From Hirudinaria manillensis (taxonomy: Eukaryota > Annelida > Clitellata > Hirudinida > Hirudinidae): DNA of 64,000 bases. The stretch lies in the NCBI GenBank assembly GCA_034509925.1, contig CM067530.1:847501-911500 (forward strand), written 5' to 3'. Below the pieces are notes generated by a model. It had not been told where the DNA came from and searched no databases. It was given only the letters and a program-made list of their open reading frames with translations. A program made the position numbers and the translations under genes. This document shows, in pieces, positions 39,093-50,052 of this stretch (positions are counted from its first letter, which is position 1; each line of letters starts with the position of its first letter).

Positions 39093-40565
39093 GAAGGTCA
39101 TAATAAATAGTTTCTTGCATTTCCATGTGTTTTGTGATATGGAAACATATTCTTTCTTGATTTGGGAAATTCTGACAGGTCTTAATTAGGCAGAAATCTG
39201 AGAGTACTTTATGCAAGCTTGTCCATTGTTGAATGTTTTAATTGGAATTTCACTTTTAGTGTTGCTGCAATGTGATGGAGACATTTTTAGTGGTTTTCAC
39301 AAGCTGAATCATTATTTTCTTGGAGAGAGGTTACTGCTATCACGATTATGTTTTTTTTCTGCTTGACTTGCCATTTTGTTATTTGGTATTCAATGGATAA
39401 GATTTAAGTTAAGTTAAGATAAATTACTAGATCTAGGGAGACATGAAAAGCAGATCCAGTGTATCAAGTCATATGTGAGCAGGTCATCTTAATAGCTGTT
39501 GCATGTTCAAATTTGTTAAATCTTAGATTGAAACAATGGTTTAAGTCTTTGGATGAAGTGATGGGGGTTTTGAACTGTTGCTGATTTTAATGTATCAGCA
39601 ACAATTTTAACGACTTGTATCGTGATTTCGGGTATTGTGGTTCAGGATGTAACCTCATGAATTTCTAATTAGATACTGTGGCGTGGAAGCTTGGTGAGCA
39701 GGTGAACTTCCCTCTATGATAGATGGTCTTAGCCAGGCATGCCAAATGTGAAAATATTTTGAAATCTGGAGGATTTCTAATGTTTCTTTTCAAAATTAAA
39801 TTTAAAGAAATTGCAAGTAGTAAGTCTAAATTTGGCTCACTTTTTTGGTGTACAGAGAAATGAAAAACATTGAGCTGGTTCTTAGATTTGCTAAGTGTGG
39901 GAGTCACTTGGGGCTGTTGCTAAAGTAATTTTGAGGTAGATTTGTTGATTTTACAGCTTTTGAAATTCGGTTGGTGTTGTTTTCTGCACCTTTGTGTACA
40001 AAAAGGAGTAAAGTCTGCATATGGAACTTATAGAACCACAAGGATATACTTTATTTCGAATATCACTCGTCGTGAGTGGCCCCCATGATAACCCACGTGA
40101 CCCATGCGGCCTTCGGGTGTCAATGACGTTGATGGTTGGTTTTAGCGGCTGCGTGGGGAAGCCTTACACAGCCTTTAATCTGGTTTGTAAAATGGCCTCC
40201 CTCATAGACTGTTCCAAACCATAGCTGGTATTTCCTCACGAGAAAATGAAAATTTACGCAAACCTTTAAAATATTTTTCAAGTATACATTTTAGATTGAA
40301 GTTAACTCCTAAAACCCAAGGCCAGTATTTCGCTTGGCCCACTTAAATGGGATTTGCATGTAATCAACTAATATTAATTCCGAATGTTTCCTTAACAGTA
40401 ATATTAATAATTAGTATTTATGTTTCTCTCTTTACCTTTAATTTTAAAAAATTAAAAAAAATTGACGACAAAAAAATCAAATATGTGTGCAGATAAACAG
40501 AAATGTTAGGTTACTCCAATGTCGTCTTTGGAGGAATAATTTTCACCGGTTTCGATCGCCTTGTG
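39093..40565. other. Intergenic region between DUSP12 and NCBP2AS2-like
   Basis: About 1.4 kb. Most is T-rich low-complexity DNA. Bases about 40040-40220 are richer in GC than the surroundings (around CCCATGATAACCCACGTGAC) and give a 67-codon frame with no recognised similarity; they may be old repeat sequence. Confidence 0.4.
39102..39107 (+). terminator. Putative poly(A) signal of DUSP12
   Basis: AATAAA 10 nt after the DUSP12 stop codon, implying a very short 3'UTR. Confidence 0.5.
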
Positions 40566-41274
40566 ATGCCTCTCAGATTTATTACGAGGTAAGCTTTTAA
40601 ATTTTATTGATGTGTTAAAATTGCTATTTATGGTCTTCTTGTATCCTGCTGGTAACAAACGTGGTTCAATGTTTTTTATCTCTATCTTTGGGTCATTTAT
40701 TGTGTGACACTTGCCTCTGATAAAGTAAAACATTAATATCATCTATAATTGTAAATTTTGGACGAGGTAGTTATACTTTCATATCTTTGAAGTTCACGTT
40801 GTGATCAATTTGAATCTTGACGTTTATTTTTTTTAAATTCCGATTAAAAAGGCAGTAATAATATTAATAAATTGATTTGGTTTTTAGATACTTCGCCAAT
40901 TCAGAGAAGTTGATTGAAAGGGTAATATCATAACTCTTGAAGAAATATTTTTTTCCATTCTAAGGAGTTTTTTTTAATCAATTAGCTTTCAGAGTCTTAT
41001 CCCATTAGAAGAGCAGCCCAATTGACAGTTTATGTACTTTTCAAAGGAAAAGCAATTGGTGAGTACCTAATTTTAAAACATAACCTATCTCCCTGGTTAA
41101 AATGTCATATTTGTCAAGAACATGATTGTAATTTTTTATAAAGTACGTTTGACTACAATATAAATTATATCTTCAGGTGAACAGAAAATTAAAGAGCTCA
41201 AAGTTTCTGAATCTTTGGACCGTGCAAAAGCAATAAAAGACAGCCTCGTTCAGGAGTGGAAAAAAAAGCTGTGA
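40566..41274 (+). CDS. NCBP2AS2: NCBP2AS2-like small protein
   Basis: Human NCBP2AS2 (HIAR) is a roughly 99-aa mitochondrial protein linked to hypoxia responses; its molecular activity is not settled. Four exons are read here: ATG at 40566 to about 40590, about 40888-40920, about 40985-41059, and 41177-41274. The protein begins MPLRFITRYFANSEKLIERL and continues SESYPIRRAAQLTVYVLFKG. The human protein has VERLSESRPIRRAAQLT at exactly the same distance from its Met, which fixes the start and the family. The remainder (IKELKVSESLDRAKAIKDSL, QEWKKKL) is a basic helix. The start at 40566 is preferred over an in-frame upstream Met at 40504. The next gene begins 39 bp after its TGA with no AATAAA between, so both may share one transcript. 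Confidence 0.8.
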
Positions 41275-41313
41275 AGAAAATTTGTTTATTGAAAAATTGA
41301 AAATATATTGAAA

Positions 41314-42468
41314 ATGGAGGAACAACAGCTTTTTTGTAAAATATGTTCAAAGAATTCAGCCAAGTACAAATGTCCTAAATGTTTTATAAATTATTGCTCA
41401 GTGGATTGTTACAAAAGTTTTGAACATAGTCAGTGCTCGGAGGGCTTTTATCGTCAGTGCTTTATGGACGGTCTGAAGGACAATGATGTGGACAATGGTG
41501 ACAAGAAAAAGTTTTATGGGATGCTCCAGAGATTGCAAGAACAATTGAACGATGATGATGAACTGACGGAACAGTTTGACGATCCATCCTTTGTTAGCGA
41601 GCTTGATGAGAATTCTAAGAAGTTGTGGGATATTCTATCGAGTCATGAGAAAAGAATGTTCTGTGAGATTCAAGAACGTGGCGACTTTGCATCTTTTATG
41701 GAACTTTGGAAGCCTTGGTGGGTACAAATTGATTCTCCTTTGATCGATGATGAGAGCAAAACTATGGAATTGCTCAAGACGATTCCTCCCTTACATCCCG
41801 TAGCGAGTTTTTCCAATGAAAAGAAAGTTTCTGAGAAGATTTGTTACACGGTCGTGAACATAATTTACGGATATGCTTATGTAATGAGATTATTTAATGG
41901 TGACTGTTCAGATCTTTTGTTAGATGCAGCCCACGCATTGCAGAGCATGTCTGCGGCGCTCGGAGATGCCGTGTTTTCTGATGCTTTACAGGCTTTGAGC
42001 CACTGCATGATGTCTCTAGAAAATGGCAATCCAGCCAGTGAGTTTTCAGTGAGCAAAGAATTTTCGATCGCTGTCATCCAAGATGTTGTTGACATCGTGA
42101 AGGGTCCCAACTGTTTTAGGTCCACATTGTTTATAGAATCATGTCTTTCTCACTGCGTAGAAATTTTTGGAAAGGCCATTAAACAATTGAACAAAGAGAA
42201 GAAAAAGAAAGAAACGACACCGTCCCCTGATTATCACTCAGATTTGAAAAAGTTATACTTTAGATCTAAAATGAAACTAGAGTTTCTTATTAGCTGGGCA
42301 AGTCGATTTGGCCAATCAGTTTCTGATTTAAGCAGTCTACTTGAGGCAGAATTGCATGCCCAAATGTCCAACACGTGCATAATGAAAAGTGGTGAGGGTA
42401 TTATTAAAGGCATTTTAAGTCAAAATAGGACATCACTTGTGTCACAACCGAAAATTTCTGAGCTATGA
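41314..42468 (+). CDS. ZNHIT2: ZNHIT2-like HIT-type zinc-finger protein
   Basis: ZNHIT2 works with the R2TP/RUVBL chaperone machinery in assembling the U5 snRNP. The gene is one uninterrupted exon of 384 codons, unlike almost every neighbour. The N-terminal zinc finger has the treble-clef HIT pattern: CKIC, KCPKC, YCSVDCY, then HSQC (residues about 6-42). The central and C-terminal parts are alpha-helical, with LWDILSSHEKRMFCEI and WKPWWVQI followed by PPLHPVASF, as in ZNHIT2 proteins. Start is ATG at 41314; an upstream in-frame TTG was ignored. A canonical AATAAA lies 26 nt after the stop. Lack of introns could reflect retroposition or simply the family structure (human ZNHIT2 is also a single-exon gene). 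Confidence 0.92.
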   Translation: MEEQQLFCKICSKNSAKYKCPKCFINYCSVDCYKSFEHSQCSEGFYRQCFMDGLKDNDVDNGDKKKFYGMLQRLQEQLNDDDELTEQFDDPSFVSELDENSKKLWDILSSHEKRMFCEIQERGDFASFMELWKPWWVQIDSPLIDDESKTMELLKTIPPLHPVASFSNEKKVSEKICYTVVNIIYGYAYVMRLFNGDCSDLLLDAAHALQSMSAALGDAVFSDALQALSHCMMSLENGNPASEFSVSKEFSIAVIQDVVDIVKGPNCFRSTLFIESCLSHCVEIFGKAIKQLNKEKKKKETTPSPDYHSDLKKLYFRSKMKLEFLISWASRFGQSVSDLSSLLEAELHAQMSNTCIMKSGEGIIKGILSQNRTSLVSQPKISEL

Positions 42469-43301
42469 GTTACTTTAAGCACTGATTATACCAAATAAAT
42501 ATTGAAAAAAATCATTGTTTTACTCTTGTCAATTTTAATTTATGCCGCTCCCTGGTATTGGCTATTACCTGTTTCAAAACTAATTAATTATTCATGTAAC
42601 TAATGATTGAATTAAGTTAGTTGTTGCAATATATCCCTGACATTGCCACTTAGGTCCCACAGATCAATTTCTTCTGATTGCAGAATGTTCTGCCTGAATC
42701 CATAGTTTGTGCCATTGTTCTGTAACATTGACAGATGTCCAACAATTGGGTTTTGTAGTAGAAAATGCCAATTCATGCAAATTAATGCCTATTAAAAACT
42801 AGGTACTTTTGAGTCGGGCACATTTTGAGTAAGCTGGAAATTGATGCAGGTTATCGGGACCTTGTAAGATTTTAAGTTTGTGCTATACTTATAATTATGC
42901 TCAGAAATTAAGCTAACAATTTCCAGCCATGGAAATGTTCCAGTGCTATTGATGCTTATACTTTCATGCTTCAATCCTTTTCTGGTTTCTGTTACTAACA
43001 GAAACACACGTAAGACAACCAATGCCAAACTTATTTAAAACTGATGGTTTTCACACCTAGTTTCTATTCTTTTGCACTCAGTCTGCTTCTGAAGAGGAAA
43101 AGCACTGGAAATGAATATTTTAATTAAAGGGTGTCCTAGAAAATCAAAAACCAGTCTTTTAAAACCATCAAGTCCTTAGTCACTTGATTGAAGAGTTTTA
43201 TTTACAAGCTTTAGTTCAAATTACATAAAAACCCAACATGATGGATAAAATGAACAAATTGAAAACTGTACTTTAACAAATTCAAACTTTACAATACAAA
43301 A
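42469..43301. other. Convergent 3' region, ZNHIT2 / TAF6-like gene 1
   Basis: About 830 bp between two stop codons that face each other. It holds 3'UTRs; nothing else is recognised. Confidence 0.5.
42494..42499 (+). terminator. Putative poly(A) signal of ZNHIT2 (or of the NCBP2AS2-ZNHIT2 unit)
   Basis: AATAAA in CCAAATAAATATTG, 26 nt downstream of the ZNHIT2 stop. Confidence 0.6.
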
Positions 43302-45074
43302 TTAATCAACAAAATTCTGCTGCGAAGAGGGAGTCTGATTTCCGGACGGAATCAGTCGTAAGAGGTGTGGAGTCCCAGACACGCTGGACATTTGATTGTT
43401 AGGAGTGGCTGCTTGGAACCTTTGTTGAGGTGCTATAAGAACCACATTCTGCCTTCCTGGAGCTCCCGGTGAAACCAAATTTCCGAAAGAGGAACTGCGA
43501 GAATTAGAAGATATTCTGATCAACTGAGATTGCGAACTCTGCTGAGGTCTGGGCGTGCCTACGGGCAACATTTGTCCCCTTCCAAATACCAGTGAGGCTG
43601 AAAAATGACCCATGTTTTGAGATGGTCCCATAGATTGCTGTCTCAACTTTAAAACTGCCTCATAAAGAACAGGCCCCAAAAATGACCCATAATCAATCTG
43701 GTAATCTTCCGGTGAGTCGTTAGTTTTTTTCAACTGTTTTATGATCGGCGGGAGGATTTTAAGCAAGACGTTTTTTATCATGTCGGCAGCATTTCTGTCG
43801 ATGTTCGACACGACCAACATCCCAACAGAATTATCCAAAATGGAAGAGATCTTTTGAGACACGTGCATGATGTTAGGCAGGATGAAATTGATTATAAAAT
43901 CAGAACCCATTTCTCCAAGGCAGAAAATAGCTCCGTACTGAGTAGCGAGAGGTGCAGATTCGTCTTTTAAAATAGACGAAAGATAATTGCAAACCCTACT
44001 CTGAAGTCTATTGATGCTCGTGTTGAAGGTACGACAAACTTGACAAAGGAGAGAAGCTGCAAAATCTCTCAGAGCCCAATGGTTATCGATATCTGGCCTT
44101 AAGCAGAGCTGCCTGGAAGTAATGCAGGTGAGTATTGACGGCACCAATTCATCCAAATATGGCTGCAGTGTCTGACTTGGATTATCGATTAGAGCCTTAC
44201 ACATTCTCATGAGATAAATGAGAAGGGCAAGATTGTTCTGCGTGGCACTGGCCCTGACGCCCATGAAAATGAATCTGCAGAATCTCGGCAACATGGGCGC
44301 GAGTCCCGTGTCAATTTTCAGACTTTCAAGGGCTTCGATTCTCCTACTCTCCTCGGAACATATGCAAGCGTCGGTTATTTCAATAAAGTAATGCTGTTGT
44401 TCCAGTGGAAGTTCGTGCGGTACGGTCTCTTTGATCATCACTCTCTCAGAGTATTTTCTCACGACTCTGGTGGAGGTGCTGCCAATTGCTTTGGAATTTT
44501 GAAATTGACTCGATGAAGAATTCTGGTCTTGAAGAAAAGCAGCTTTCTCCTTTTTCTTTGGTGGATTACCTCTGATTGCAATACAGGAAACTTTTAAGCC
44601 ACATTCGAGAGGCACCTTCGGTATCGTTGCATTCACAAATTCCTGTAGGTCAAAACATCAAAAGTGTACTAGTATTTAGTCATAAGGCCAAAGTCAATCT
44701 CTTACATGTAAATCAATCTCCTTGTCTTCAACAAAAAAGAATTCTTTTCCTCCAGCTCGCGCATGCTTATGGGTAATTGGTTCGTTAGAAATGTAACCAT
44801 ACAGAGGTTCAATTCCTCTACTCTTCATTCCAAAACGTACATCGTCCTGTGTCATTTGTATATGATTATTTTTGTCCATGAATTTCAGACTTTGTTGTAT
44901 AATCAGCTTAACAAGATAGATACAGTTTTCGTAAATTTCCTCGAAAACATCTTCACTTAGATTATAAGCGCCCTGTATTTCGGCGGTTAATTTTATGCAA
45001 TCGATAAGCGCTGGTTTATAGCTTTCAAAAACGTGATTTTCTCCTTCTTGCTCCGAATCGCTGCTATCATCCAT
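43302..45074 (-). CDS. TAF6-like gene 1 (TFIID/SAGA subunit family), full architecture
   Basis: TAF6 pairs with TAF9 through a histone fold and its HEAT-repeat domain sits at the centre of TFIID. Exon 1 (45074-44706) encodes an acidic start (MDDSSDSEQEGENHVFESYK) and the histone fold: EIYENCIYLVKLIIQQSLKF, then MDKNNHIQMTQDDVRFGMKS, ending GIEPLYGY and RAGGKEFFFVEDKEIDLH. Exon 2 (44642-43302) starts EFVNATIPKVPLECGLK, then the TAF6C/HEAT domain: EQQHYFIEITDACI, LPRFCRFIFMGV, LLIYLMRMCKALIDNPS, SRQLCLRPDIDNHWALRDFA, FCLGEMGSDFIINFILP. It ends in a Gln/Ser/Pro-rich tail like canonical TAF6. Total about 569 aa; phase 0 intron. Of the three copies this is the closest to canonical TAF6, but the histone fold already shares the KFMDKNNH signature with the other two, so a separate canonical gene may exist elsewhere. 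Confidence 0.93.
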
Positions 45075-45878
45075 TTTAGTGATATCAAAACGACTGGATC
45101 AGGAAAGCGACATTTATTTACTCAGATGAGCACTTAGGAAACAAAGCATAGACGATTTGAATGTTTCTTTAACATTGAATTAAACTTCTGATTTATAACT
45201 GCAAATATATTTTTAATTAATTATGTTTGATAATAACTAAATGTGGTTAAAGTGCACAATTATTTTATTGTGCAGTATTTTATCGCTATTGTTTTAGCAT
45301 GTTATATTAAAATAAATAAATAAAACGGATTAACCATTTAAATATTATAAACAGAATCTCATCAATAGCTGCACTTAAGATCTGTAAAATAACTTGAAAT
45401 TCATTCAATAATGCATTCTTATAAATGATTAATAATAATAAATTTTCCAAAAAAAGTAAAATCAAGATGTCAAAATCGTTTTTAGCTCGCAGCTAAAATA
45501 TAAAAAAAAATAGATAGAAAATATGATCCTAGGACGTCTGCACTTTGTGACAGAAAGCCGTTGCAGGTGTCTCCTTCAAAGTTTTAGAATTGATAATTTT
45601 TTTCTATATCTCATCTGTACAAATTCACAGAATTTAAAACTCTAGACACATGTACTTGAATATGTATTCCATTATATTGTCTTGTGACATCAGAATATCG
45701 TCATTTATACTCAAAACAATTCAACATCGTACCAAGGATCATCTGATTGTTTATGTGACTAAATAAAACATTTAAACAATTATTATATGGTAAATTTTAC
45801 GAAGATTGTTAATTAAGCATTTATTTGTTGTCACGCTTACGAAATGACCACTCTACTTTCAGACAAAGTTATCGACCC
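45075..45878. other. Divergent intergenic region, TAF6-like 1 / Cys-rich lamin-tail gene
   Basis: About 800 bp of AT-rich DNA between two start codons facing away from each other, thus a candidate shared regulatory region. No TATA box or specific motif is claimed. An AG acceptor near 45822 could mark a 5'UTR intron of the plus-strand gene. Confidence 0.45.
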
Positions 45879-47122
45879 ATGTCTTGTGGCTTCCAGCCCG
45901 CGTGTAAACAAGTTCGGCCGAAACCTTGTTCTTTCTCGCCAAGCGGTTGCTTCCACAAGCCCAAGGAACCAAAACCATACAAACCACCTTGTTGTCCAAA
46001 AAGAATGAACTGCAAGTCGTGTCCTAAATTCGAGCCGGTAAGCTGTTGTCCACCATGTTGCCGTAGTTGTTCAGGATGTTGTTGCTGTCCTTGCCAGATA
46101 TGTTGCGTTCCACCTCCTTGCTGTCCTCCTCCGAAGAAGAATTCATCTCCATCTTGTCCTCCTCCCTGTCCGCCGCCGCCATGTTGTCCGCCGCCGCCGT
46201 GTTGCCCGCCGCCATGTCCTCCTCCTTGTCCTCCACCTCCGTGCTGTCCTCCGCCATGTCCTCCACCGTGTCCTCCACCGTGCCCCCCACCAAGTCCTCC
46301 GCCATGTTGTCCTCCACCTCAACCTCCACCCCAACCCAGACGTCAGTCGTGTTGTCCCCAAAATGACAAACCACCTCCCTGCCCGCCTCCTTGTCCACCT
46401 CCCTGTCCACCTCCTTGTCCACCTCCCTGTCCACCTCCTCAAAGCCCTCCTCCCAAATGCCCAGAATGTCCTCCCCCTCCGTGCTGCGTACTCTGCTGTC
46501 AGCCATGTTGTCCGCCTTGTTGTCCTAACCCTTGTTGTCCGCCATGTTGTCCGCCATCTTGTTGTTCACCCTGTTGCCCTCCGTCGTGCTGTCCGCCCTG
46601 CTGCCCTCCTTGCTGCACGCCGTGCTGTCCTTGCAGCTGCGTCAAAATCACGGAAGTCCATCCGTGTGGAAATTACGTCAAGCTGGTGAATACGTCGTGC
46701 ACGAAGGTAATGACCAAATTCATTATTTGCTGCCAAAGTGTCTAAGCGGATAACATTTATTCAATTATAGGCAGAGTACATAAGCGGTTGTTACATCGTC
46801 CAAATGCAAGGGGGATGTTGCTTGTCCGTTTACAAGATACCACCGTGCGTATACCTAGGAGCTCAGTGCTGTTTGAAAATATATTCGTGTTCGGCTGATC
46901 CTGGCAGTCAAAAGAGCCCGATAGACTTGGTTTTTAAGGAACTGTGTAAATGGAGCTGTGGTGTGGATGTCAGTACAGTGTTCTGTTCGTGCAGTGGAGA
47001 AGTGAGTGGCTTTGTTTGCGATGAAACTTGCTCTTGACTCAACATGACTTGAGTTTTTTTTTTCATTTCAGCCAATCAGTTGCGTCATTGGATGTTGCTG
47101 TCCAGCCGTTTGTTGTGGTTAG
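45879..47122 (+). CDS. Cys/Pro-rich protein with C-terminal lamin-tail domain (no rod)
   Basis: Three exons (45879-46706, 46771-47001, 47072-47122; phases 0,0) encode about 369 aa. Residues 1 to about 250 are a low-complexity head rich in Cys and Pro: CPPP and CCPPP repeats in the middle, and CCPPCC-type repeats both before and after. There is no signal peptide and no coiled coil. From about residue 250 the protein matches an Ig-like lamin-tail domain in order and spacing: VKITEVHPCGNYVKLVNTS (lamins: V.EVD..GKFV.L.N.S), CYIVQMQGG where lamins have W.I.R, VYKIPPCVYLGAQCCLKIYS (lamins: Y.FPP...L.AGQ.V.I.A), then SPIDLVFKELCKWSCG (lamins: SPP.DLVWK...SWG.G) and STVFCSCSGEPIS (lamins: T.L...GEEVA). 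Many surface positions are Cys. The start is the first ATG in frame; the open frame continues upstream to 45825, so a 5' exon is possible. I infer a disulphide-crosslinked structural protein, perhaps of sperm or cuticle; function unknown. Confidence 0.85.
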
Positions 47123-47297
47123 GTTTGTTTTTGTACAAGTCCTCATGCATTTATGGGAATACTATCGCATACCATGTGTTATAACTTATAATAATCAATA
47201 GGAATTCACAGTCACTCACTCATTTACAATCAGATAACAAAAATGAGACGAATTTGCCAATTTCCTATTCTTGTTAAGGATAGCCTATGTTAATTCC

Positions 47298-47582
47298 TCA
47301 ACTTGACATTTCTCTGAGGCCTGGAAACTCTAGGCCATATTCTTCTGGATACATAATTTTATCTTTATGACTACTTTGACACTTTTGCTCGGGATGTATG
47401 CACGTGTGAGGTTGCTGAGTTTGTTTAACTAAGGTCCTGAGTTTAGGAAGGGGAAGCCACCCTTCGAATGATTGGACTTTGTTATAAGGAGCAAAAAAAG
47501 ATAATTGCCAATAACACTTAACCAAATACATGCCGTTTAAAATATTTGATCCTACTTTCAACAATTTTAGAATTTTGGCCAT
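47298..47582 (-). CDS. Small 94-aa protein with hydrophobic N-terminus, possibly MIC13-like
   Basis: A single open frame from ATG at 47582. It starts MAKILKLLKVGSNILNGMYL, a basic amphipathic start followed by a short hydrophobic segment, and later has SFEGWLPLPKLRTLVKQTQQ and a hydrophilic tail ending GLREMSS. The first 40 residues follow the pattern of MIC13/QIL1, a MICOS subunit of the mitochondrial inner membrane (basic start, K.G....G.YL), but the similarity is weak and the rest does not align by eye. It may equally be an unrelated or chance frame. It lies convergent with the Cys-rich gene, 176 bp from its stop. Confidence 0.35.
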   Translation of the reverse strand: MAKILKLLKVGSNILNGMYLVKCYWQLSFFAPYNKVQSFEGWLPLPKLRTLVKQTQQPHTCIHPEQKCQSSHKDKIMYPEEYGLEFPGLREMSS

Positions 47583-50052
47583 GCTATTTGATTAAAACTT
47601 ATTCGTTTATTTGACAAGTCGAATCGAAGGTTAGGCTTACAAGTCAAGTGAGAAACAGGAAAGTGTGGAGAAACACCAGCAGGACGAAATGGTATAGGAA
47701 TTTAAATAGATCGTGTTTATTTCAGCTATAAAGATTAATAGAAGTGACAATGTTTGACAATGATATCCAGATTCAAACCTCGGATTCTGTTTATTATTTG
47801 GTTTATATTATTTAATTACGTAGTTAGTTGTACATTATACTTATGGACAAAGATGGAGAGTGAGATTCCTTGTAAGCTTTGTCGACGAGGTATTCCCAAC
47901 TATTCCACTCAGCTGAATGCTGTATTCAAGTAGCTGGTATTGGTGGAAGCAGATACATGCATGTACTGCAAATGTGTACCAGAAATAGTGATAAAGGTAT
48001 GATTATGGGGAGATTTAGGTAACAACAATCACTTTCCATGAGTTGATTTTGTCCAGCTCTTACCCGTCCGCATGTAAGTCAGTATGTAATTGAGCATGAA
48101 TCAATTAAATTTTCTAACTTTTTCAAATTTCTCCTTGAGCTTGTTCAGGCTAATGTATCTTTGAGGTTTCTCTTTCAAGGAGTATTCTACTCGACCGCAC
48201 TTAAGAAATATTGATAGAAATTATCTCAAAACTAAAGATGCATAAATGAATAAAGAATATATTTTGATAATTTTATTAAAAACTCAATTGATTTAACCCG
48301 CATTGCTCGATATTTGTGAAGACCGTCCGCAGGATTTAAAGAAATTTGTTAATAAGTTAATACTTAATAAGACCTTTTTTGTGATACAGAGATGTGAATA
48401 TAATTTTCTAGTCAGTAAGCATTTTCCGAGAGTCACTTAGTATTCTTAAGGTAGAGTTAGCTAAATATGTGATTGGCAAAAGTTAACTCGCTAGCGGTGA
48501 GTTTCAATGTCTGTCACTTTAAACATTATTTCGCCTTTGAAATGACTATGATGGCTAAGTTAACTACACTGCGAATATTTCTCGCTGTTATCCACCATGC
48601 TGCCGTAATTGGTCAGCATCACTGTTTTTTATTCGACAATATGCTGTATCCATTTACTAATCAATATTAACTCGTCATCACGTTTCAACTATGATTGTTT
48701 ATCACAATTAGTAAGATATTAATAATGCCGGTATAGAGTTTAATTAGGTTTCTCGCTCCACTGTAAGTGTCCCAAAGACTTTGCGAACTTAACTCAAGAC
48801 TGAGTGTGTCACACTTATTTCGGAGCTCTTGACACGATTCAAGTGTGTTTGCAATAGCAGTACATTTGAAGTATCTTCATAAAAGTGTTCTATACGTAAA
48901 TTTGTCTTATTCACCAGAGGATGCTTGTTGCAACTCTTTTTTTCATAGTCTACTGGGAACCATCCCCAGTTTCCAAAAGGTTCTCATTTGAGATCACTCA
49001 AGAAGTTTTCCAATTCACCATTTTTTTGCTCATTTCCCTTTAATTATCTTTCAGTAGTTGAACCACAAGCTTTTCCTAGTTACTTAGATCCTGTCTTCCA
49101 ATTTTTAAGTTGTGGTATTAAGTACTCCTTAACAAGAGATTAGATAAGTATAACCTAATTCCACGATCGAAAAATTGTGGATCCGAAGGAAGATAGAAAA
49201 GGGGTATGAAACTTGGAACATGCGTGATTTATTGATTTGAAATACTTTTAACATAATGAAGAATGAGAACCAATTGAAAACAGGAATTAATCCAATTTGA
49301 CTCAGTACAAAATGAGTGCCAACAAGGTCACACCCTTGAAACCAACAAATGTTCAAGGTCAATCGTTTCTTGATTTTTTTAAATTTCAATCAATGCTTGA
49401 AATCTTTAAAGTACCCGGTTTTCTCACAACCCAACAAAACACATAAAATAATGATAGATTCAATGGTTGATCTATTCTTGGAAGTAAACCCAACTGAAAT
49501 GCTTAAGAATTATTTGTTCACATTTGTAAGTTGAGAAATGTTTTAACAGAAACCTCAAAGTAAAGACGTCAGATGACAATAATCATAATGGCTCCAACAG
49601 CCCAACTGAGACCAATTGCCCCAGAAATCTTAAAATCCAGAATTTATGAAGACTCCCACATAAATTTCCTTATGTCCCAAAATTAGACTACTCCCAATTG
49701 TCTATCAAAGCATGATATTTTGCAGCATGATTCTTCATTAATGATGCAGCCATTAGGAAACAACTTTACACGTGTGGCAGTGAACGTGGAGTAAATGTGT
49801 AGAATATTTTTTGGCTTAAATTGAACTCGTAATGCAAACCAATAGAATAAATATCATTTTAATAAACAGGTTGCTGCGTCCCACCCGTCTCTAACGACAA
49901 GTGCTGAAGCAGGGATAACCAAAAAATGTACAAAAACATAGCAACATCTTTGAATACAGTCGTCCAACATTTGAAAAGTCGTCCGAAAACCATCTGAAAA
50001 CATTCCAATTACTTTAACTTGCGTAACTATCAACGAAAGAAAAATCAATTCT
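47583..50052. other. 2.5-kb intergenic region
   Basis: No supported gene. Several 60-86 codon frames (48473-48670, 49129-49389, 49349-49534, 49854-50048) show no family resemblance. The right end is the 3' flank of TAF6-like gene 2. The region may hold the promoter of the small minus-strand frame at its left edge. Confidence 0.5.

Noticed and set aside
40021..40224. 67-codon plus frame in a GC-richer patch
   Set aside because: No similarity recognised and no splice or poly(A) context; more likely old repeat or noncoding sequence.
46024..46506. 160-codon acidic minus-strand frame and two Arg/Trp- or Ser-rich frames over the Cys-rich gene
   Set aside because: Shadows of the repetitive Cys/Pro codons; only the plus frame has a recognisable C-terminal domain with spliced continuation.
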